The notes under the pieces were generated by a model. It was not told the DNA's origin. It ran no database searches and worked only from the letters and a program-made list of their open reading frames with translations. From positions 353,430 through 417,429 of the forward strand of contig CAWJIJ010000007.1 in NCBI GenBank assembly GCA_963842955.1: a stretch of 64,000 nucleotides of DNA. Direction: 5' to 3'. Both the position numbers and the translations under genes were made by a program. Below, piece by piece: positions 35,738-46,962 of this stretch; position 1 is the stretch's first letter, and each line of letters opens with the position of its first letter. The stretch is from JARFQW01 sp963842955. Its GTDB lineage: Bacteria > Pseudomonadota > Gammaproteobacteria > Steroidobacterales > XN24.

Positions 35738-38074
35738 TCAGTTTCCCTTGGCGAGAGCGGCCGTATCGGCAACGGCCTCGGAGAATGCGGCACGCACGTG
35801 TTCGGCAAATTCTGCCGGCGGCGTGAAGCCGAGTTTGCGGTAAGCCCTGAGCTCCCCGCCCGAGGGCGCGAAGAACAGGGTGGCCGGTGGCCCGAACAGG
35901 CCAAAGCGGGCCAGCAGCGCCCGGTCCATGGCATCGTTCGGCGTCACATCCGCCTTAAGAAGAACGGCCGGGGCGAGAGCGCTGGCAACGGCCGAATCCG
36001 GAAACGTATAGCGGTCCATTCGCTTGCAGTCCACGCACCAGTCGGCATAGAAGTCGAGCATGACCGGCCGGCCGGCGGCCGCCGCCAGGGCGAGCTGCTG
36101 ATCCAGCCCTTCGCTGCCTTTCACCGGCACGAAGGTGGTCGTTACCGTCCCGGGGGCAACGCCGCCCCCAGCGCCAAGATGAGCCAGCGGACGCAAGGGG
36201 TCCGTGCCTCCGGATGCCGCTCCGACCAGCAGGACCAGGCCGTACGCCATGCCGAGAAGCCCCGTACCTTTCGCGAAGCGCCGGCCCATGCCGGCCTCTG
36301 GGGCCAGCGGCAGCAGGGCCCCGAGCAGAACGCCGCCCACGAACAGCAGGGCTGCCCAGAGGGCGAGAATGACCGGCGGCGGCAGGATCCGCTCGAGCAT
36401 CCAGATGGCAACGCCGAGCAGCAGCAGTCCGAAGAGCGCCTTGACCGTGTCCATCCAGGCGCCCGCCTTCGGCAACAGCTTCCCGGCAGACGCGCCGAAC
36501 GCCAGCAGCGGGGCGCCCATGCCAATGCTCAGCGCGAACAGCGCCAGCCCGCCGCGCAGCGGGTCCCCGGTCTGGCCGATCACGATAAGCGCTGCCGCCA
36601 GCGGGGCGGCGACACAGGGTCCGACGATCAGGGCGGAGAGCATTCCCATGACGCCCGCTCCTGCGAGACTCCCGCCGGACTGGCGATTGCTCATTTCCGT
36701 CAGTCGCGTCTGCAGCGCGGCGGGCATCTGGAAATCCCAGGCGCCGAACATGGCAAGAGCCAGCGCCACGAACACCGCGCTGAACGTGATGATGACTGCA
36801 GGATGCTGGAAGGCCGCCTGCAGATTGTGGCCGAGCAGAGCCACGACCACGCCGGCCACGGTGTAGGTGAGGGCCATGGCCACGACGTAGACCAGCGAGA
36901 GCATGAACGATCGCCGGGGGGTTGCCTGGTCACCCTGACCGATGATCAGGCCAGACAGGATCGGGACCATGGGCAAGACGCACGGCGTAAACGCCAGGAG
37001 CAGTCCCAACCCGAAGAACAGGCCGGCCACGGTGAGCAGCGAGCCCGTGGCGATGACGCCCGCCAGCCGCTCTTCTTCCGGTACGGGAACGCCGGCAGCG
37101 GCGGTCACCGGTGCAGAATCCACCGGGTTGGGGTCGGCGGATCCGGCGGAGGACGAGGCGATCGGCAGCCGGAAGGCGTCCGATGAGGGTTTCGGTCCGG
37201 CGGAAGCGGCCGCCGCCAGCATGACCGTGGCGCCGGGGCCGAGGCTGGCCTCGCGCTGCATTGGCGGATAGCAAAGGCCGCCATCAGCGCAGCCCTGGTA
37301 CTTCACGATGATCGCCGAGGCCCCCGCTGGCGGACCCGGTACGTCGACTTCCAGGGTGCCGTAATAGACTTCGACATCGCCGAAGAATTCGTCGAATTTC
37401 GGTTTTCCGGGCGGAATCTCGAGCGAATCCGTGTCGATCTCCCTGCCGTCCACGCTGAAGCCCAGCCGATGGCGATAAAGATAATAGCCATCCGCAATGT
37501 CCCAGGTCGCTCGAAACGAGCCGTCCGGCAGCCGCCGTGCGGACAGCTGGAAGGCCTCGTCCGGCGGGAGGAAATCCTCCTGTCCGGGGAGCGCCGATGG
37601 CTGGGCCGCCGCCGCCAGCGAAGTGAGCGTTCCGGGCCCGCCGCTGGTCAGGGCGGCCAGCGTGACTTCCCGGGTCCAGCGCTGGGGCGGAAAGCACAGG
37701 CCGATGGCCTCGTTGCAACCCTGGGCGCCAATGGTGAGTTCGACGGGCTGGCCGGCCTGGCCTGCCGCGACAGGGATCCGGACCGAGAAACGGTCCCGGT
37801 AGATCGTGGATTCGCCGAAAAATTCGTCGTTGTGAATCTCCCCGGCCGGAAAGCCTGGCGACGCCAGTTCAACTCCCGGAGTATCGGTATCGAAGCTGAA
37901 GCGCTTCTTGTAGAGATAGTGATCGGGGGCGACCGTCCAGTCGAGAACGATTGCTGACGCCTCCGCCCTGGCCGTCACGAGAAAGGCCTTCTCCGGCGGG
38001 AGAATATCCGGCGGGACCGCGCGCGCGGCCATCGCCGGGAGGCACGCGATCAGGATGAGAATGAGTTTGTGCAT
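35738..38074 (-). CDS. dsbD: Thiol:disulfide interchange protein DsbD with tandem alpha domains
   Basis: DsbD, 778 residues against 565 in E. coli. After the signal peptide (MHKLILILIACLPAMAARA) come two consecutive DsbD-alpha domains: the first has cysteines 120 and 127 (GCNEAIGLCFPPQRW), the second 262 and 268 (GCADGGLCYPPM). Then the eight-helix membrane domain carries Cys365 (FTPCVLPM) and Cys487 (GPCVAAP), and the C-terminal gamma thioredoxin domain has Cys680 and Cys683 (ADWCVDCKRMD). The membrane protein moves electrons from cytoplasmic thioredoxin to periplasmic proteins. The extra alpha domain could widen the partners. ATG chosen at 38074; a GTG immediately precedes it. Ends four bases before the TlpA-like gene. 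Confidence 0.93.
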   Translation of the reverse strand: MHKLILILIACLPAMAARAVPPDILPPEKAFLVTARAEASAIVLDWTVAPDHYLYKKRFSFDTDTPGVELASPGFPAGEIHNDEFFGESTIYRDRFSVRIPVAAGQAGQPVELTIGAQGCNEAIGLCFPPQRWTREVTLAALTSGGPGTLTSLAAAAQPSALPGQEDFLPPDEAFQLSARRLPDGSFRATWDIADGYYLYRHRLGFSVDGREIDTDSLEIPPGKPKFDEFFGDVEVYYGTLEVDVPGPPAGASAIIVKYQGCADGGLCYPPMQREASLGPGATVMLAAAASAGPKPSSDAFRLPIASSSAGSADPNPVDSAPVTAAAGVPVPEEERLAGVIATGSLLTVAGLFFGLGLLLAFTPCVLPMVPILSGLIIGQGDQATPRRSFMLSLVYVVAMALTYTVAGVVVALLGHNLQAAFQHPAVIITFSAVFVALALAMFGAWDFQMPAALQTRLTEMSNRQSGGSLAGAGVMGMLSALIVGPCVAAPLAAALIVIGQTGDPLRGGLALFALSIGMGAPLLAFGASAGKLLPKAGAWMDTVKALFGLLLLGVAIWMLERILPPPVILALWAALLFVGGVLLGALLPLAPEAGMGRRFAKGTGLLGMAYGLVLLVGAASGGTDPLRPLAHLGAGGGVAPGTVTTTFVPVKGSEGLDQQLALAAAAGRPVMLDFYADWCVDCKRMDRYTFPDSAVASALAPAVLLKADVTPNDAMDRALLARFGLFGPPATLFFAPSGGELRAYRKLGFTPPAEFAEHVRAAFSEAVADTAALAKGN

Positions 38075-38078
38075 CACG

Positions 38079-38417
38079 TTACTCGTTCGTCGCAGGGCCT
38101 CGGCTGGATACGGCCACCCAGTCCAGATAGCCCTCCAGGCCGCCGGTCACAGGGACCGCAACGACTTCGGGAAGTTCATAGGGATGCGCACGGGAAATGG
38201 CATCCACCAGGTTTGCCAGGCGGTCCGCCCGAGTCTTGATAATCAGCAATTCCTCCCCATCTTCCTCTATACGGCCTTCCCAGCGATAGACCGATTCAAC
38301 TCCGGGGAGGCGGTTGACGCAGGCCGCGAGGCCGGATTCCACGATTTCCCGGGCGATTCGACGGCCCGTTTCGCCGTCCGGGACGGTGCAAAAGCAGAGA
38401 ATGAGCTTTTCTTTCAT
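38079..38417 (-). CDS. cutA: Divalent-cation tolerance protein CutA
   Basis: CutA of 112 residues, a trimeric ferredoxin-like protein of uncertain cellular role, linked in E. coli to copper tolerance. The conserved ESGLAACVNRLPGVESVYRW and AHPYELPEVVAVPVTGGLEGYL match CutA throughout. cutA-dsbD is the E. coli order; here the dsbD start lies within five bases of the cutA stop, so they are co-transcribed. Confidence 0.95.
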   Translation of the reverse strand: MKEKLILCFCTVPDGETGRRIAREIVESGLAACVNRLPGVESVYRWEGRIEEDGEELLIIKTRADRLANLVDAISRAHPYELPEVVAVPVTGGLEGYLDWVAVSSRGPATNE

Positions 38418-38485
38418 GCCGTTAAGTGCAGCGACCGGGGCGCGCGGAGAATACTGCCGAGTCGAAAAAATGTCACCTCACTGGC

Positions 38486-38514
38486 CTTGACTACCGGCAA
38501 ACCGCCCCTATTAT
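38486..38514 (+). promoter_or_regulatory. groES promoter, sigma-70-like and sigma-32-like overlapped
   Basis: TTGACT at 38487-38492 and TATTAT at 38509-38514 form a 16-base-spaced sigma-70-type promoter. The same DNA also reads CTTGACT (38486-38492), 12 bases, CCCCTATT (38505-38512), close to the heat-shock sigma-32 consensus CTTGAAA and CCCCATNT. The CIRCE operator begins at the last base of the -10. Which sigma factor is used cannot be told from sequence. Confidence 0.6.
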
Positions 38515-38540
38515 TAGCACTCACTGGGAGCGAGTGCTAA
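38514..38540 (+). promoter_or_regulatory. CIRCE operator for HrcA upstream of groESL
   Basis: Perfect inverted repeat TTAGCACTC, nine bases, GAGTGCTAA, identical to the CIRCE consensus. HrcA repressor binds it at normal temperature and releases it on heat shock. It overlaps the end of the promoter and lies about 84 bases before the groES ATG. No hrcA gene is in this window. Confidence 0.97.
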
Positions 38541-38623
38541 TACTCGTGGCCCGAGGTCCCGCCGGCCCGTCGCCGGCATTAACCAGTTGTCATGCAACGT
38601 TTTATCTCAAGGAGAGATCGAAC

Positions 38624-38914
38624 ATGAATATTCGTCCGCTACACGATCGCGTCGTGGTCAAGCGCCTGGAAGAGGAGCGTACCTCCCCCGGCGGAATCGT
38701 CATCCCGGACACGGCGGCAGAAAAGCCCGTCCGCGGCGAAGTCGTGGCCGTCGGCAACGGCAAGCTGCTCGAGAATGGTGACATCCGTCCGCTGGATCTC
38801 AAGGCGGGCGACCAGATCCTCTTCGGCAAGTACAGCGGCACTGAAGTCAAGCTGGAAGGCGAAGATCTCCTCGTGATGCGCGAGGACGACGTGATGGCCG
38901 TTTTCGAGGGCTGA
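38624..38914 (+). CDS. groES: Co-chaperonin GroES
   Basis: GroES of 96 residues, the lid of the GroEL chamber. It begins MNIRPLHDRVVVKRLEEE, has the mobile-loop SPGGIVIPDTAAEKP and ends with DLLVMREDDVMAVFEG. A strong AAGGAGA lies 15 bases before the ATG. It is 69 bases upstream of groEL in a two-gene operon controlled by the CIRCE element. Confidence 0.98.
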   Translation: MNIRPLHDRVVVKRLEEERTSPGGIVIPDTAAEKPVRGEVVAVGNGKLLENGDIRPLDLKAGDQILFGKYSGTEVKLEGEDLLVMREDDVMAVFEG

Positions 38915-38983
38915 TCCCCGGAGCGACCGCCGATTTCAGTGTTTCCAATATCGAATTCTCAATAGACAGAGGTTCACAAGTAA

Positions 38984-40609
<1,626 letters not shown>

Positions 40610-40635
40610 ACCGCCTGGCGATTCTTTCGCCATCC

Positions 40636-40668
40636 AGAAGGCCCCGCTTCGGCGGGGCCTTCTTTTTT
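40636..40668 (+). terminator. Rho-independent terminator after groEL
   Basis: Perfect 12-bp stem AGAAGGCCCCGC (40636-40647) with GCGGGGCCTTCT (40652-40663), TTCG tetraloop at 40648-40651, then TTTTT. Confidence 0.95.
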
Positions 40669-40771
40669 CTGGGCGCTGAAACACGGCGCCGACTGCTATG
40701 CTCGCCTCATGTCTGCCGCCCGCACGCCCGAACGTTTTCAGCTTGCCGTCCGCCAGCGCCATGCCCTTTAG

Positions 40772-43655
40772 GTGCCGACCGGCCTGATGCCTCCCGGTTT
40801 CGACTCATTGCCGGTTGAACTGCGCGAGGCCGCATCCGGCGCCTGGGACAATTTCCAGGAAGCCCATGCCGGGCTGGCCGGTCGTTTGCTGGACAGCCCC
40901 GCACTGGCTGCCAGTGTTCCGCGGGTCTGGGCGCTTAGCGAATTCATCAGCGGAGAGTGTTTCAGGCACCCCGCCGATCTCGAAGATCTCCTGGACTGCG
41001 GAGGGCTCGAGCAACCCTGGTCGCCCGGAACCCTCGGGCCCGCGCTGGCCCGGGTTCTTGCGCCGGCCCTGGCTTCGGATGCCGGCGACGAGGCGTTCAT
41101 GGCTGCCCTGCGTGTATTTCGACGCCAGCAAATGGTGCGCGTTGCCTGGCGGGACTACGCGGGCTGGTCATCTCTCGAGGAAAACCTCGGTCACCTGTCC
41201 GAACTGGCCGATGTGACCATCGATGCTGCCGTCTCCAGGGCCCAGGCCAGTCTTTCCCTGCAGCACGGTGAGCCGACCGGCCCGGACGGGAACCCGCTGA
41301 CGCTGATGGTGCTGGCGATGGGCAAGCTGGGCGGTCACGAGCTGAATTTTTCCTCGGACGTGGATCTCGTGTTTCTCTATGAGACCGGGGGCGAAACTGA
41401 CGGACGGCGGCCCCTGTCCTACGAGCAGTTTTTCGCCCGTCTCGGCCAGCGGGTGATCCGGTTCCTCGACGAGCCGACCGCTGACGGACGGGTTTTTCGC
41501 GTTGACCTCCGGCTTCGTCCCTTCGGCCAGAGCGGACCGCTGGCGATGAGCCTGCCCGCGTTTCAGGCTTATCTCGAGGGCCAGGGCCGTCCGTGGGAGC
41601 GCTATGCGTACGTCAAGGCGCGTCCCCGTTACCGGCTGGGCACGCGGCGTGGGCCTTTACCGCGAGATCCTCGGCCCGTTTGTCTACCGCAGATACCTCG
41701 ATTACGGACTCCTGGAGTCCCTTCGCGACATGAAGGCCAAGGTGGCCGAAGAGGTGGCCCGTCGCGACCTGCACGACAATATCAAGCTCGGTCCGGGCGG
41801 GATCAGGGAGATCGAGTTCATCGTGCAAAGCGTCCAGCTGCTGCGCGGCGGCGGCGACCGCCGCCTGCAGCTCACGGGCCTGCTTCCGGCCCTTGAGCAG
41901 ATCCGCGACCTGGAGTATCTCGGGGCCGGCGTGGCGGATGAGCTGGAGGCGGCCTACCGGTTCCTGCGCGCGCTGGAAAACCGTCTGCAGGCCCTGCGGG
42001 ACGAACAGACCCATGACTTGCCCGGAGGCTCCCTGGACCGCGCTCGCCTGGCCCTGGCGATGCACCGGGAAGACTGGGCTGCTGTAGAGCAGGAGCTGAA
42101 GGCTCATCGGGCCAGGGTCGAGGCCTTGTTTCGCGATCACGTGGATCCGGCCGGGCAGCTGGAGCGCGAGCCGCTGACCGCCTGGCCCCCGGGCGAGTCC
42201 GTCGAAGAGGCCCTCGTGGAGCTCGGATTTCGGGAGCCGGAATCGAGCGCGGAGGTATTGAGGGCGCTGCGCAATGCGCGCTGGGCGGGGCAGCTGGACG
42301 AAACCGGCCGACGCCGCATGAACTCCCTTGTGCCGCTCCTGATACGGGATGCCGCTGCGCTTCCGAACCCGGACCAGGCCCTGGCCCGGCTTGCCAAGCT
42401 CCTGACGGCCATCGGCCGGCGCAGCGCCTACTACGCGCTGCTCATCGAAAACGAGCGGGTTCGGGAGCGGCTGGCACAGCTGTGCAGCGAGAGCGAGTTC
42501 CTCGCCGAACAGGTTGCCCTGCATCCCCTGCTTCTCGATGAGCTGATCGATCCGCGCCTCATGCCACGCGCCCGTGACCGGGAGCGCCTGGAATCCGAGT
42601 TGGCTGACCGCCTGGCCGGCGTGGACGAGGGCGATCTCGAAGCCCAGATGGACGCGCTTCGGAACTTCCAGAGGGCCGCCGTGTTTTCTACCGCCGTGGC
42701 GGACCTCTCGGGCATTCTCCCGGTCATGAAAGTGTCCGATCGGCTGTCGGATATCGCGGAGGTGATTCTTGTCGAGAGCACCCGTCTCGCGAGGGCCCAG
42801 ATGGAGGCGAAGTACGGACGCCCCCGCTGCGGCGAGCCGGACCACCTGCGCGACGCGGGATTTGCGGTGATCGGCTACGGGAAGCTTGGCGGCATCGAAC
42901 TGGGTTACGGGTCCGACCTCGATCTGGTCTTCGTCCATGATTCGCAAGGGGCGGTGCAGGAGACCGATGGCGATGCTCCGCTGGAGTGCGCCATGTTTTT
43001 TGCCCGGATGACCCGCCGCCTGGTCCACCTGCTTTCAACCCAGACCGCCTCGGGTGCTCTTTACGAGGTGGATATGCGGCTGCGGCCCAGCGGCAAGGGC
43101 GGGCTCATGGTCAGCAACCTCAGCGGTTTCGAGGGCTATCAGCGCCAGGAGGCCTGGACCTGGGAGCACCAGGCATTGCTCAGGGCCCGGGCGGTAGCCG
43201 GTGACGAACCGGTACGCGCGGCGTTTGAAGCGCTGCGTGTCCGGCTGCTCACCACCTGCGTGGACCTGGAGACCCTTCGCGATCGGGTTCGGGACATGCG
43301 CGATCGTATGCGAAGCGAGCTTTCCCGGGGAACTGCGGAGGCTTTTGACCTCAAGCAGGATCGGGGCGGTATCACCGATGTGGAGTTCCTCGTTCAATAC
43401 TGGGTGCTCCGCTGGGCCCATGAGCAGCCCGAGCTGGTTCGCTGGTCGGACAACGTTCGTCAGCTGGAATCCCTCGCGGAATGCGAACGCGTTCCGAAGG
43501 CCGTGGCCGCGCGCCTCATGGAAGCGTACCTTGCCTATCGACGGCGCCTGCATCATGGGGTCCTGGCGGGCGAGAAAGGGCTGATACCGACCACCGAACT
43601 GGTTGAGGAGCGGAAGTGGGTGGCGGATCTCTGGGCACGGACCATGACGGAATGA
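40772..43655 (+). pseudogene. glnE: Bifunctional glutamine synthetase adenylyltransferase/removase, one frameshift as given
   Basis: GlnE adenylylates glutamine synthetase when nitrogen is plentiful and removes AMP when it is scarce. The N-terminal adenylyl-removase domain (LAMGKLGGHELNFSSDVDLV) is in one frame from the GTG at 40772 to about 41624. The central and C-terminal adenylyltransferase domain (IGYGKLGGIELGYGSDLDLV) continues in the next frame to 43655. The break is at CCCC (41624-41627): with one C fewer, WERYAYVKARP joins VTGWARGVGLYREILGPFVY exactly as in other GlnE proteins. Both halves are intact and the whole is about 960 residues, close to E. coli GlnE (946). A consensus error is most likely. 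Confidence 0.9.
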
Positions 43656-43722
43656 TCCCTCCCTGCCGGCCCCCCCGTGATTGCTATACTCTGCAGCGGT
43701 TCTCTCTTGGCCCGAATCTCTC

Positions 43723-43932
43723 ATGAACGCAGAACTCAGCCCCGTTCCTCCGAACGCCGAGAATCACTACATAGTGTCCGCGGACGACCTTCCGCTCCAC
43801 TGTCCCATGCCCGGGATGAGCCTCTGGAACTCGCATCCCAGGGTCTACTTGCCCGTTGAGCGGACAGGGGAGGCCAAGTGTCCTTATTGCGGCGCATCCT
43901 ACACACTGGAATCCCGGTCGGCGGCGGGCTGA
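43723..43932 (+). CDS. Zinc-finger (zf-CHCC) domain protein
   Basis: A 69-residue protein with the CHCC zinc-binding set: CPMPGMSLWNSHPRVYLPV and AKCPYCGASY supply Cys, His, Cys and Cys. The same small domain occurs in mitochondrial NDUFS6 and in bacterial stand-alone proteins often found near lipopolysaccharide glycosyltransferase genes. The start at 43723 (MNAELSPVPP) is supported by the domain position. It is followed by the GT4 gene after 37 bases. Confidence 0.85.
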   Translation: MNAELSPVPPNAENHYIVSADDLPLHCPMPGMSLWNSHPRVYLPVERTGEAKCPYCGASYTLESRSAAG

Positions 43933-43969
43933 GGAGGCCGGCGGAAAGCGCGCCGGGTTCGCAAACGAC

Positions 43970-45023
43970 GTGTTGCCGCTCATCTGTCATGTGAACCTCG
44001 CACGCGGCTTTCGCGGCGGCGAGCGGCAAACCGAATTACTGGTCCGTGAACTCGCCGGCGCCGGTGTGCATCAGCGCCTGGTTGGACGGCGTGGAGAACC
44101 TCTGCTGGAACGTATCGCCGAGGTGCAGCAGGTCGAGCGTCTGGCCGTGGGGGGGAATGCCCTGGGAGGCTTCAGGGGCGGCCGCGCCGCGGACCTGGTC
44201 CACGCGCATGAAACCCATGCCGCCCACGGTGCGTACCTCCGCCACCGCGTCTCCGGAACGCCCTACATCGTGACGCGCCGGGTATGCAATGTCCCGGGGA
44301 GCGGGTCGTTCACCCGCGGGATGTACCAGCGGGCGGCCTGCACCGCCACCGTTTCCGCGTCCGTTGCGGACATTATGGCCGCGTATGCGCCGGGCCTTCC
44401 GACCCGCGTGATCCACAGCGCCACCAGTGAGCTGCCGACTGACCCCGCCTTTGTCGCGGACCTGCGGTCCGGTTTGTCGGGCCGCTTCGTCGTTGGCCAC
44501 GTTGGCGCTCTGGACGAAAAGACCAAGGGACAGAGCTACATCATCCAGGCTGCCCGGGAGCTCGCGGCGAGCCATCCGGATCTGTTATTTTCTCTTTATC
44601 GGCGGTGGCCGGGACGAGGCCATGCTGAAGTCCCTGGCAGCGGACCTGGATAACGTCCGGTTTACGGGATTTGTGACCAATGTCGGCGACTATCTTTCAG
44701 TTATGGATATCTTCATGCTGCCGTCCATGACCGAGGGAATGGGCGGCATCGTCGTGGATGCCATGCAGTTCGGGCTACCGGTAATCGCCACGAGGGTAGG
44801 CGGCTTGCCCGAGGTCGTGAGCGACCGCAAGAGCGGTTTGTTGATTCCACCCGCGGACGTGCCGGCGCTCAAGGCGGCGATCATTGCCCTTCACGACGAT
44901 CCCGGGCTTCGCGCGCGGATGGGCGCGGCGGGCCGGGAAATCGCCGAGGGTTTCGCGCCGGCGAAAATGGCGGAACAGTATCTGCGTCTCTACACGGACG
45001 TGCTGGGCAGGGAGTTGACATGA
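43970..45023 (+). pseudogene. Family 4 glycosyltransferase, one frameshift as given
   Basis: A GT-B glycosyltransferase in two frames. The N-terminal donor-fold part (PLICHVNLARGFRGGERQTE; VGHVGALDEKTKGQSYIIQA) runs to about 44588; the C-terminal sugar-nucleotide domain (EGMGGIVVDAMQFGLPVIAT and RVGGLPEVVSDRKSGLLIPP) continues in the next frame to 45023. A run TTTT at 44588-44591 marks the break: one T fewer gives LLFLFIGGGRDEAM, as expected of this strand. Likely a consensus error. The GTG at 43970 is my start; others are possible. Position directly before hldD suggests a lipopolysaccharide core transferase, but acceptor and donor cannot be read. Its stop overlaps hldD as ATGA. Confidence 0.75.
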
Positions 45024-45958
45024 TTATCGTTACGGGTGGCGCGGGTTTCGTCGGCAGCAATATCGTGAAAGGGCTGAACGAGAGGGGTGAGCGGGACATT
45101 CTCGTCATCGACGATCTGAAGGAAGGTCAGAAATTCAAGAATCTCGTGGACTGCGATTTTGCCGACTACGAGGACAAGAGGGACTGGCGTGCGAGGCTGA
45201 AAGAAGAAGGTCTACCCGGCGGGACCCGGGCAGTCCTGCACAATGGCGCCTGCTCGGCGACGACGGAGTGGGACGGGCGCTACATGATGGACGAGAACTA
45301 CGCGGTCAGCCGCGAGTGGTTGCACGCGTGCCTGGCGGCCGGCGTGCCGCTCATCTACGCGTCTTCGGCCGCTGTCTACGGTGCCGGGCCGGAGTTCCGT
45401 GAGGATCCTTCCTGCGAATCACCGCTGAATGTGTACGGCTACTCCAAGCTGCAGTTCGACCGCTACGTCCGCCGCCTGGACACGCCCGGCAGCCAGGTCG
45501 TGGGCTTGCGCTACTTCAATGTCTACGGCCCGAACGAAGCCCACAAGGACAGCATGGCCAGTGTCGCCTGGCATCTGCGCAACCAGATCCTGGATGCCGG
45601 CGAGGTGCGCCTGTTCGAGGGATCCGACGGCTATGACGACGGCGAACAGCGCCGGGACTTCATCTACGTCGGCGACGTCGTCGACGTAGTCCTGTTCTTC
45701 CTGGAACACCCCGAGCTCAGCGGTATTTTCAACACCGGTACGGGCCGGGCGCAGAGCTTTAACGATGTGGCCCGGGCCGTGATCGACTGGCACGGGAGCG
45801 GTCGAATCCGCTATATCCCGTTTCCCGAGCACCTCAAGGGGCGTTATCAAAGCTACACGGAAGCCGATATGTCCAGCCTGCGCGACGCCGGCTATACGGC
45901 GGATTTCCGGACGGTCGAGGAAGGTGTGAAGGCGTATATGAACGCCCTGGACGTGTGA
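45020..45958 (+). CDS. hldD: ADP-L-glycero-D-manno-heptose 6-epimerase
   Basis: HldD (RfaD), 312 residues, converts ADP-D-glycero-beta-D-manno-heptose to the L-glycero form used in lipopolysaccharide inner core. The short-chain dehydrogenase NADP loop GGAGFVGSNIVKGLNERG, the catalytic tyrosine-lysine in VYGYSKLQFDRYV, and the EQRRDFIYVGDVV and FNTGTGRAQSFNDVARAV segments are all present. E. coli HldD is 310 residues. It is coupled at both ends: ATGA to the GT4 gene and GTGA to waaF. Confidence 0.96.
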   Translation: MIIVTGGAGFVGSNIVKGLNERGERDILVIDDLKEGQKFKNLVDCDFADYEDKRDWRARLKEEGLPGGTRAVLHNGACSATTEWDGRYMMDENYAVSREWLHACLAAGVPLIYASSAAVYGAGPEFREDPSCESPLNVYGYSKLQFDRYVRRLDTPGSQVVGLRYFNVYGPNEAHKDSMASVAWHLRNQILDAGEVRLFEGSDGYDDGEQRRDFIYVGDVVDVVLFFLEHPELSGIFNTGTGRAQSFNDVARAVIDWHGSGRIRYIPFPEHLKGRYQSYTEADMSSLRDAGYTADFRTVEEGVKAYMNALDV

Positions 45959-46962
45959 CCGGGCCGGTCCTGGTCGTTGGCCCGTCCTGGGTTGGCGACA
46001 TGGTCATGGCGCAGGCCCTGTTCAAGTCGCTGGCGCTGCGCAGCCCGCGCCCGGAGGTGGATGTCGTGGCGCCGGGCTGGTCGCTTCCGCTGATCGCACG
46101 CATGCCGGAGGTTCGCAACGCCATAGAAATGCCCCTGGGACATGGCGAGTTCGGCTGGGCGCGGCGGCGGACTCTCGGCAGGAGCCTGCGTGCTTCCGGC
46201 TATGCGCAGGCCATCGTTCTGCCCCGCTCGTTCAAGTCCGCCCTCGTCCCGTTCCATGCCAACATTCCGGTCCGCACGGGCTACCGCGGCGAGACCCGGC
46301 TATGGGTGCTCAACGACATCCGTGCGCTGGACAAGGCGGCGCTGCCGCGAACCGTGGACCGTTACGTGGCCCTCGGCAATACGGCGGCTGCGAAACAGCC
46401 CCCAATCGCCCCGGAGCCGGCCCTGGCGGTGGATGCTGCCAACCAGTACCGGCTGCGGTCTGATCTGGATCTGCCAGCCGACAAACCGGCCCTTGCGATG
46501 ATGCCCGGCGCGGAGTTCGGGCCCGCCAAGTGCTGGCCCCTCGAGTATTTCGCGGACGTCGCCCGCGACGCCGTGGCGCGGGGGCGGCAGGTCTGGATCC
46601 TGGGGTCGGAACGGGACCGGCCCTCAGGGGAGGCGATCCGGACCGGCGCGGAAGGCCCGATCCGCAACCTTTGCGGCCAGACTCGTCTCGAGGACGCGGT
46701 GGATTTGCTGGCCATGGCTGAAGCGGCCGTCACCAATGACTCCGGCCTGATGCACGTGGCTGCGGCGGTGGGCTGCACGGTGATCGCCCTGTACGGTTCG
46801 ACAACGCCCGAATACACACCGCCGCTCACGGCGCACAGGCACATCCTGTGGCTCCGTCCCGACTGCGGCCCCTGCATGCAGCGGACCTGTCCGCTGGGAC
46901 ATCTGAAGTGCCTGCGCGACCTGCTTCCGGAACAGGTGACCGATATCCTCAGGTCGCTCTGA
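45955..46962 (+). CDS. waaF: ADP-heptose:LPS heptosyltransferase II
   Basis: WaaF of 335 residues, family GT9, adding the second heptose to the inner core from ADP-heptose. It shows VVGPSWVGDMVMAQALFKSL at the N-terminus and the C-terminal ADP-heptose-binding stretch MMPGAEFGPAKCWPLEYF, then NDSGLMHVAAAVGCTVIALYGSTTPEYTPP-type sequence. E. coli WaaF is 348 residues. GTG start overlaps the hldD stop as GTGA. The 3' end overlaps the convergent kdoO by 14 bases. Confidence 0.93.
   Translation: MTGPVLVVGPSWVGDMVMAQALFKSLALRSPRPEVDVVAPGWSLPLIARMPEVRNAIEMPLGHGEFGWARRRTLGRSLRASGYAQAIVLPRSFKSALVPFHANIPVRTGYRGETRLWVLNDIRALDKAALPRTVDRYVALGNTAAAKQPPIAPEPALAVDAANQYRLRSDLDLPADKPALAMMPGAEFGPAKCWPLEYFADVARDAVARGRQVWILGSERDRPSGEAIRTGAEGPIRNLCGQTRLEDAVDLLAMAEAAVTNDSGLMHVAAAVGCTVIALYGSTTPEYTPPLTAHRHILWLRPDCGPCMQRTCPLGHLKCLRDLLPEQVTDILRSL

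Noticed and set aside
35234..37186. 650-codon plus-strand frame across dsbD
   Set aside because: Shadow; composition biased to Arg/Gln/His/Gly with no motifs.
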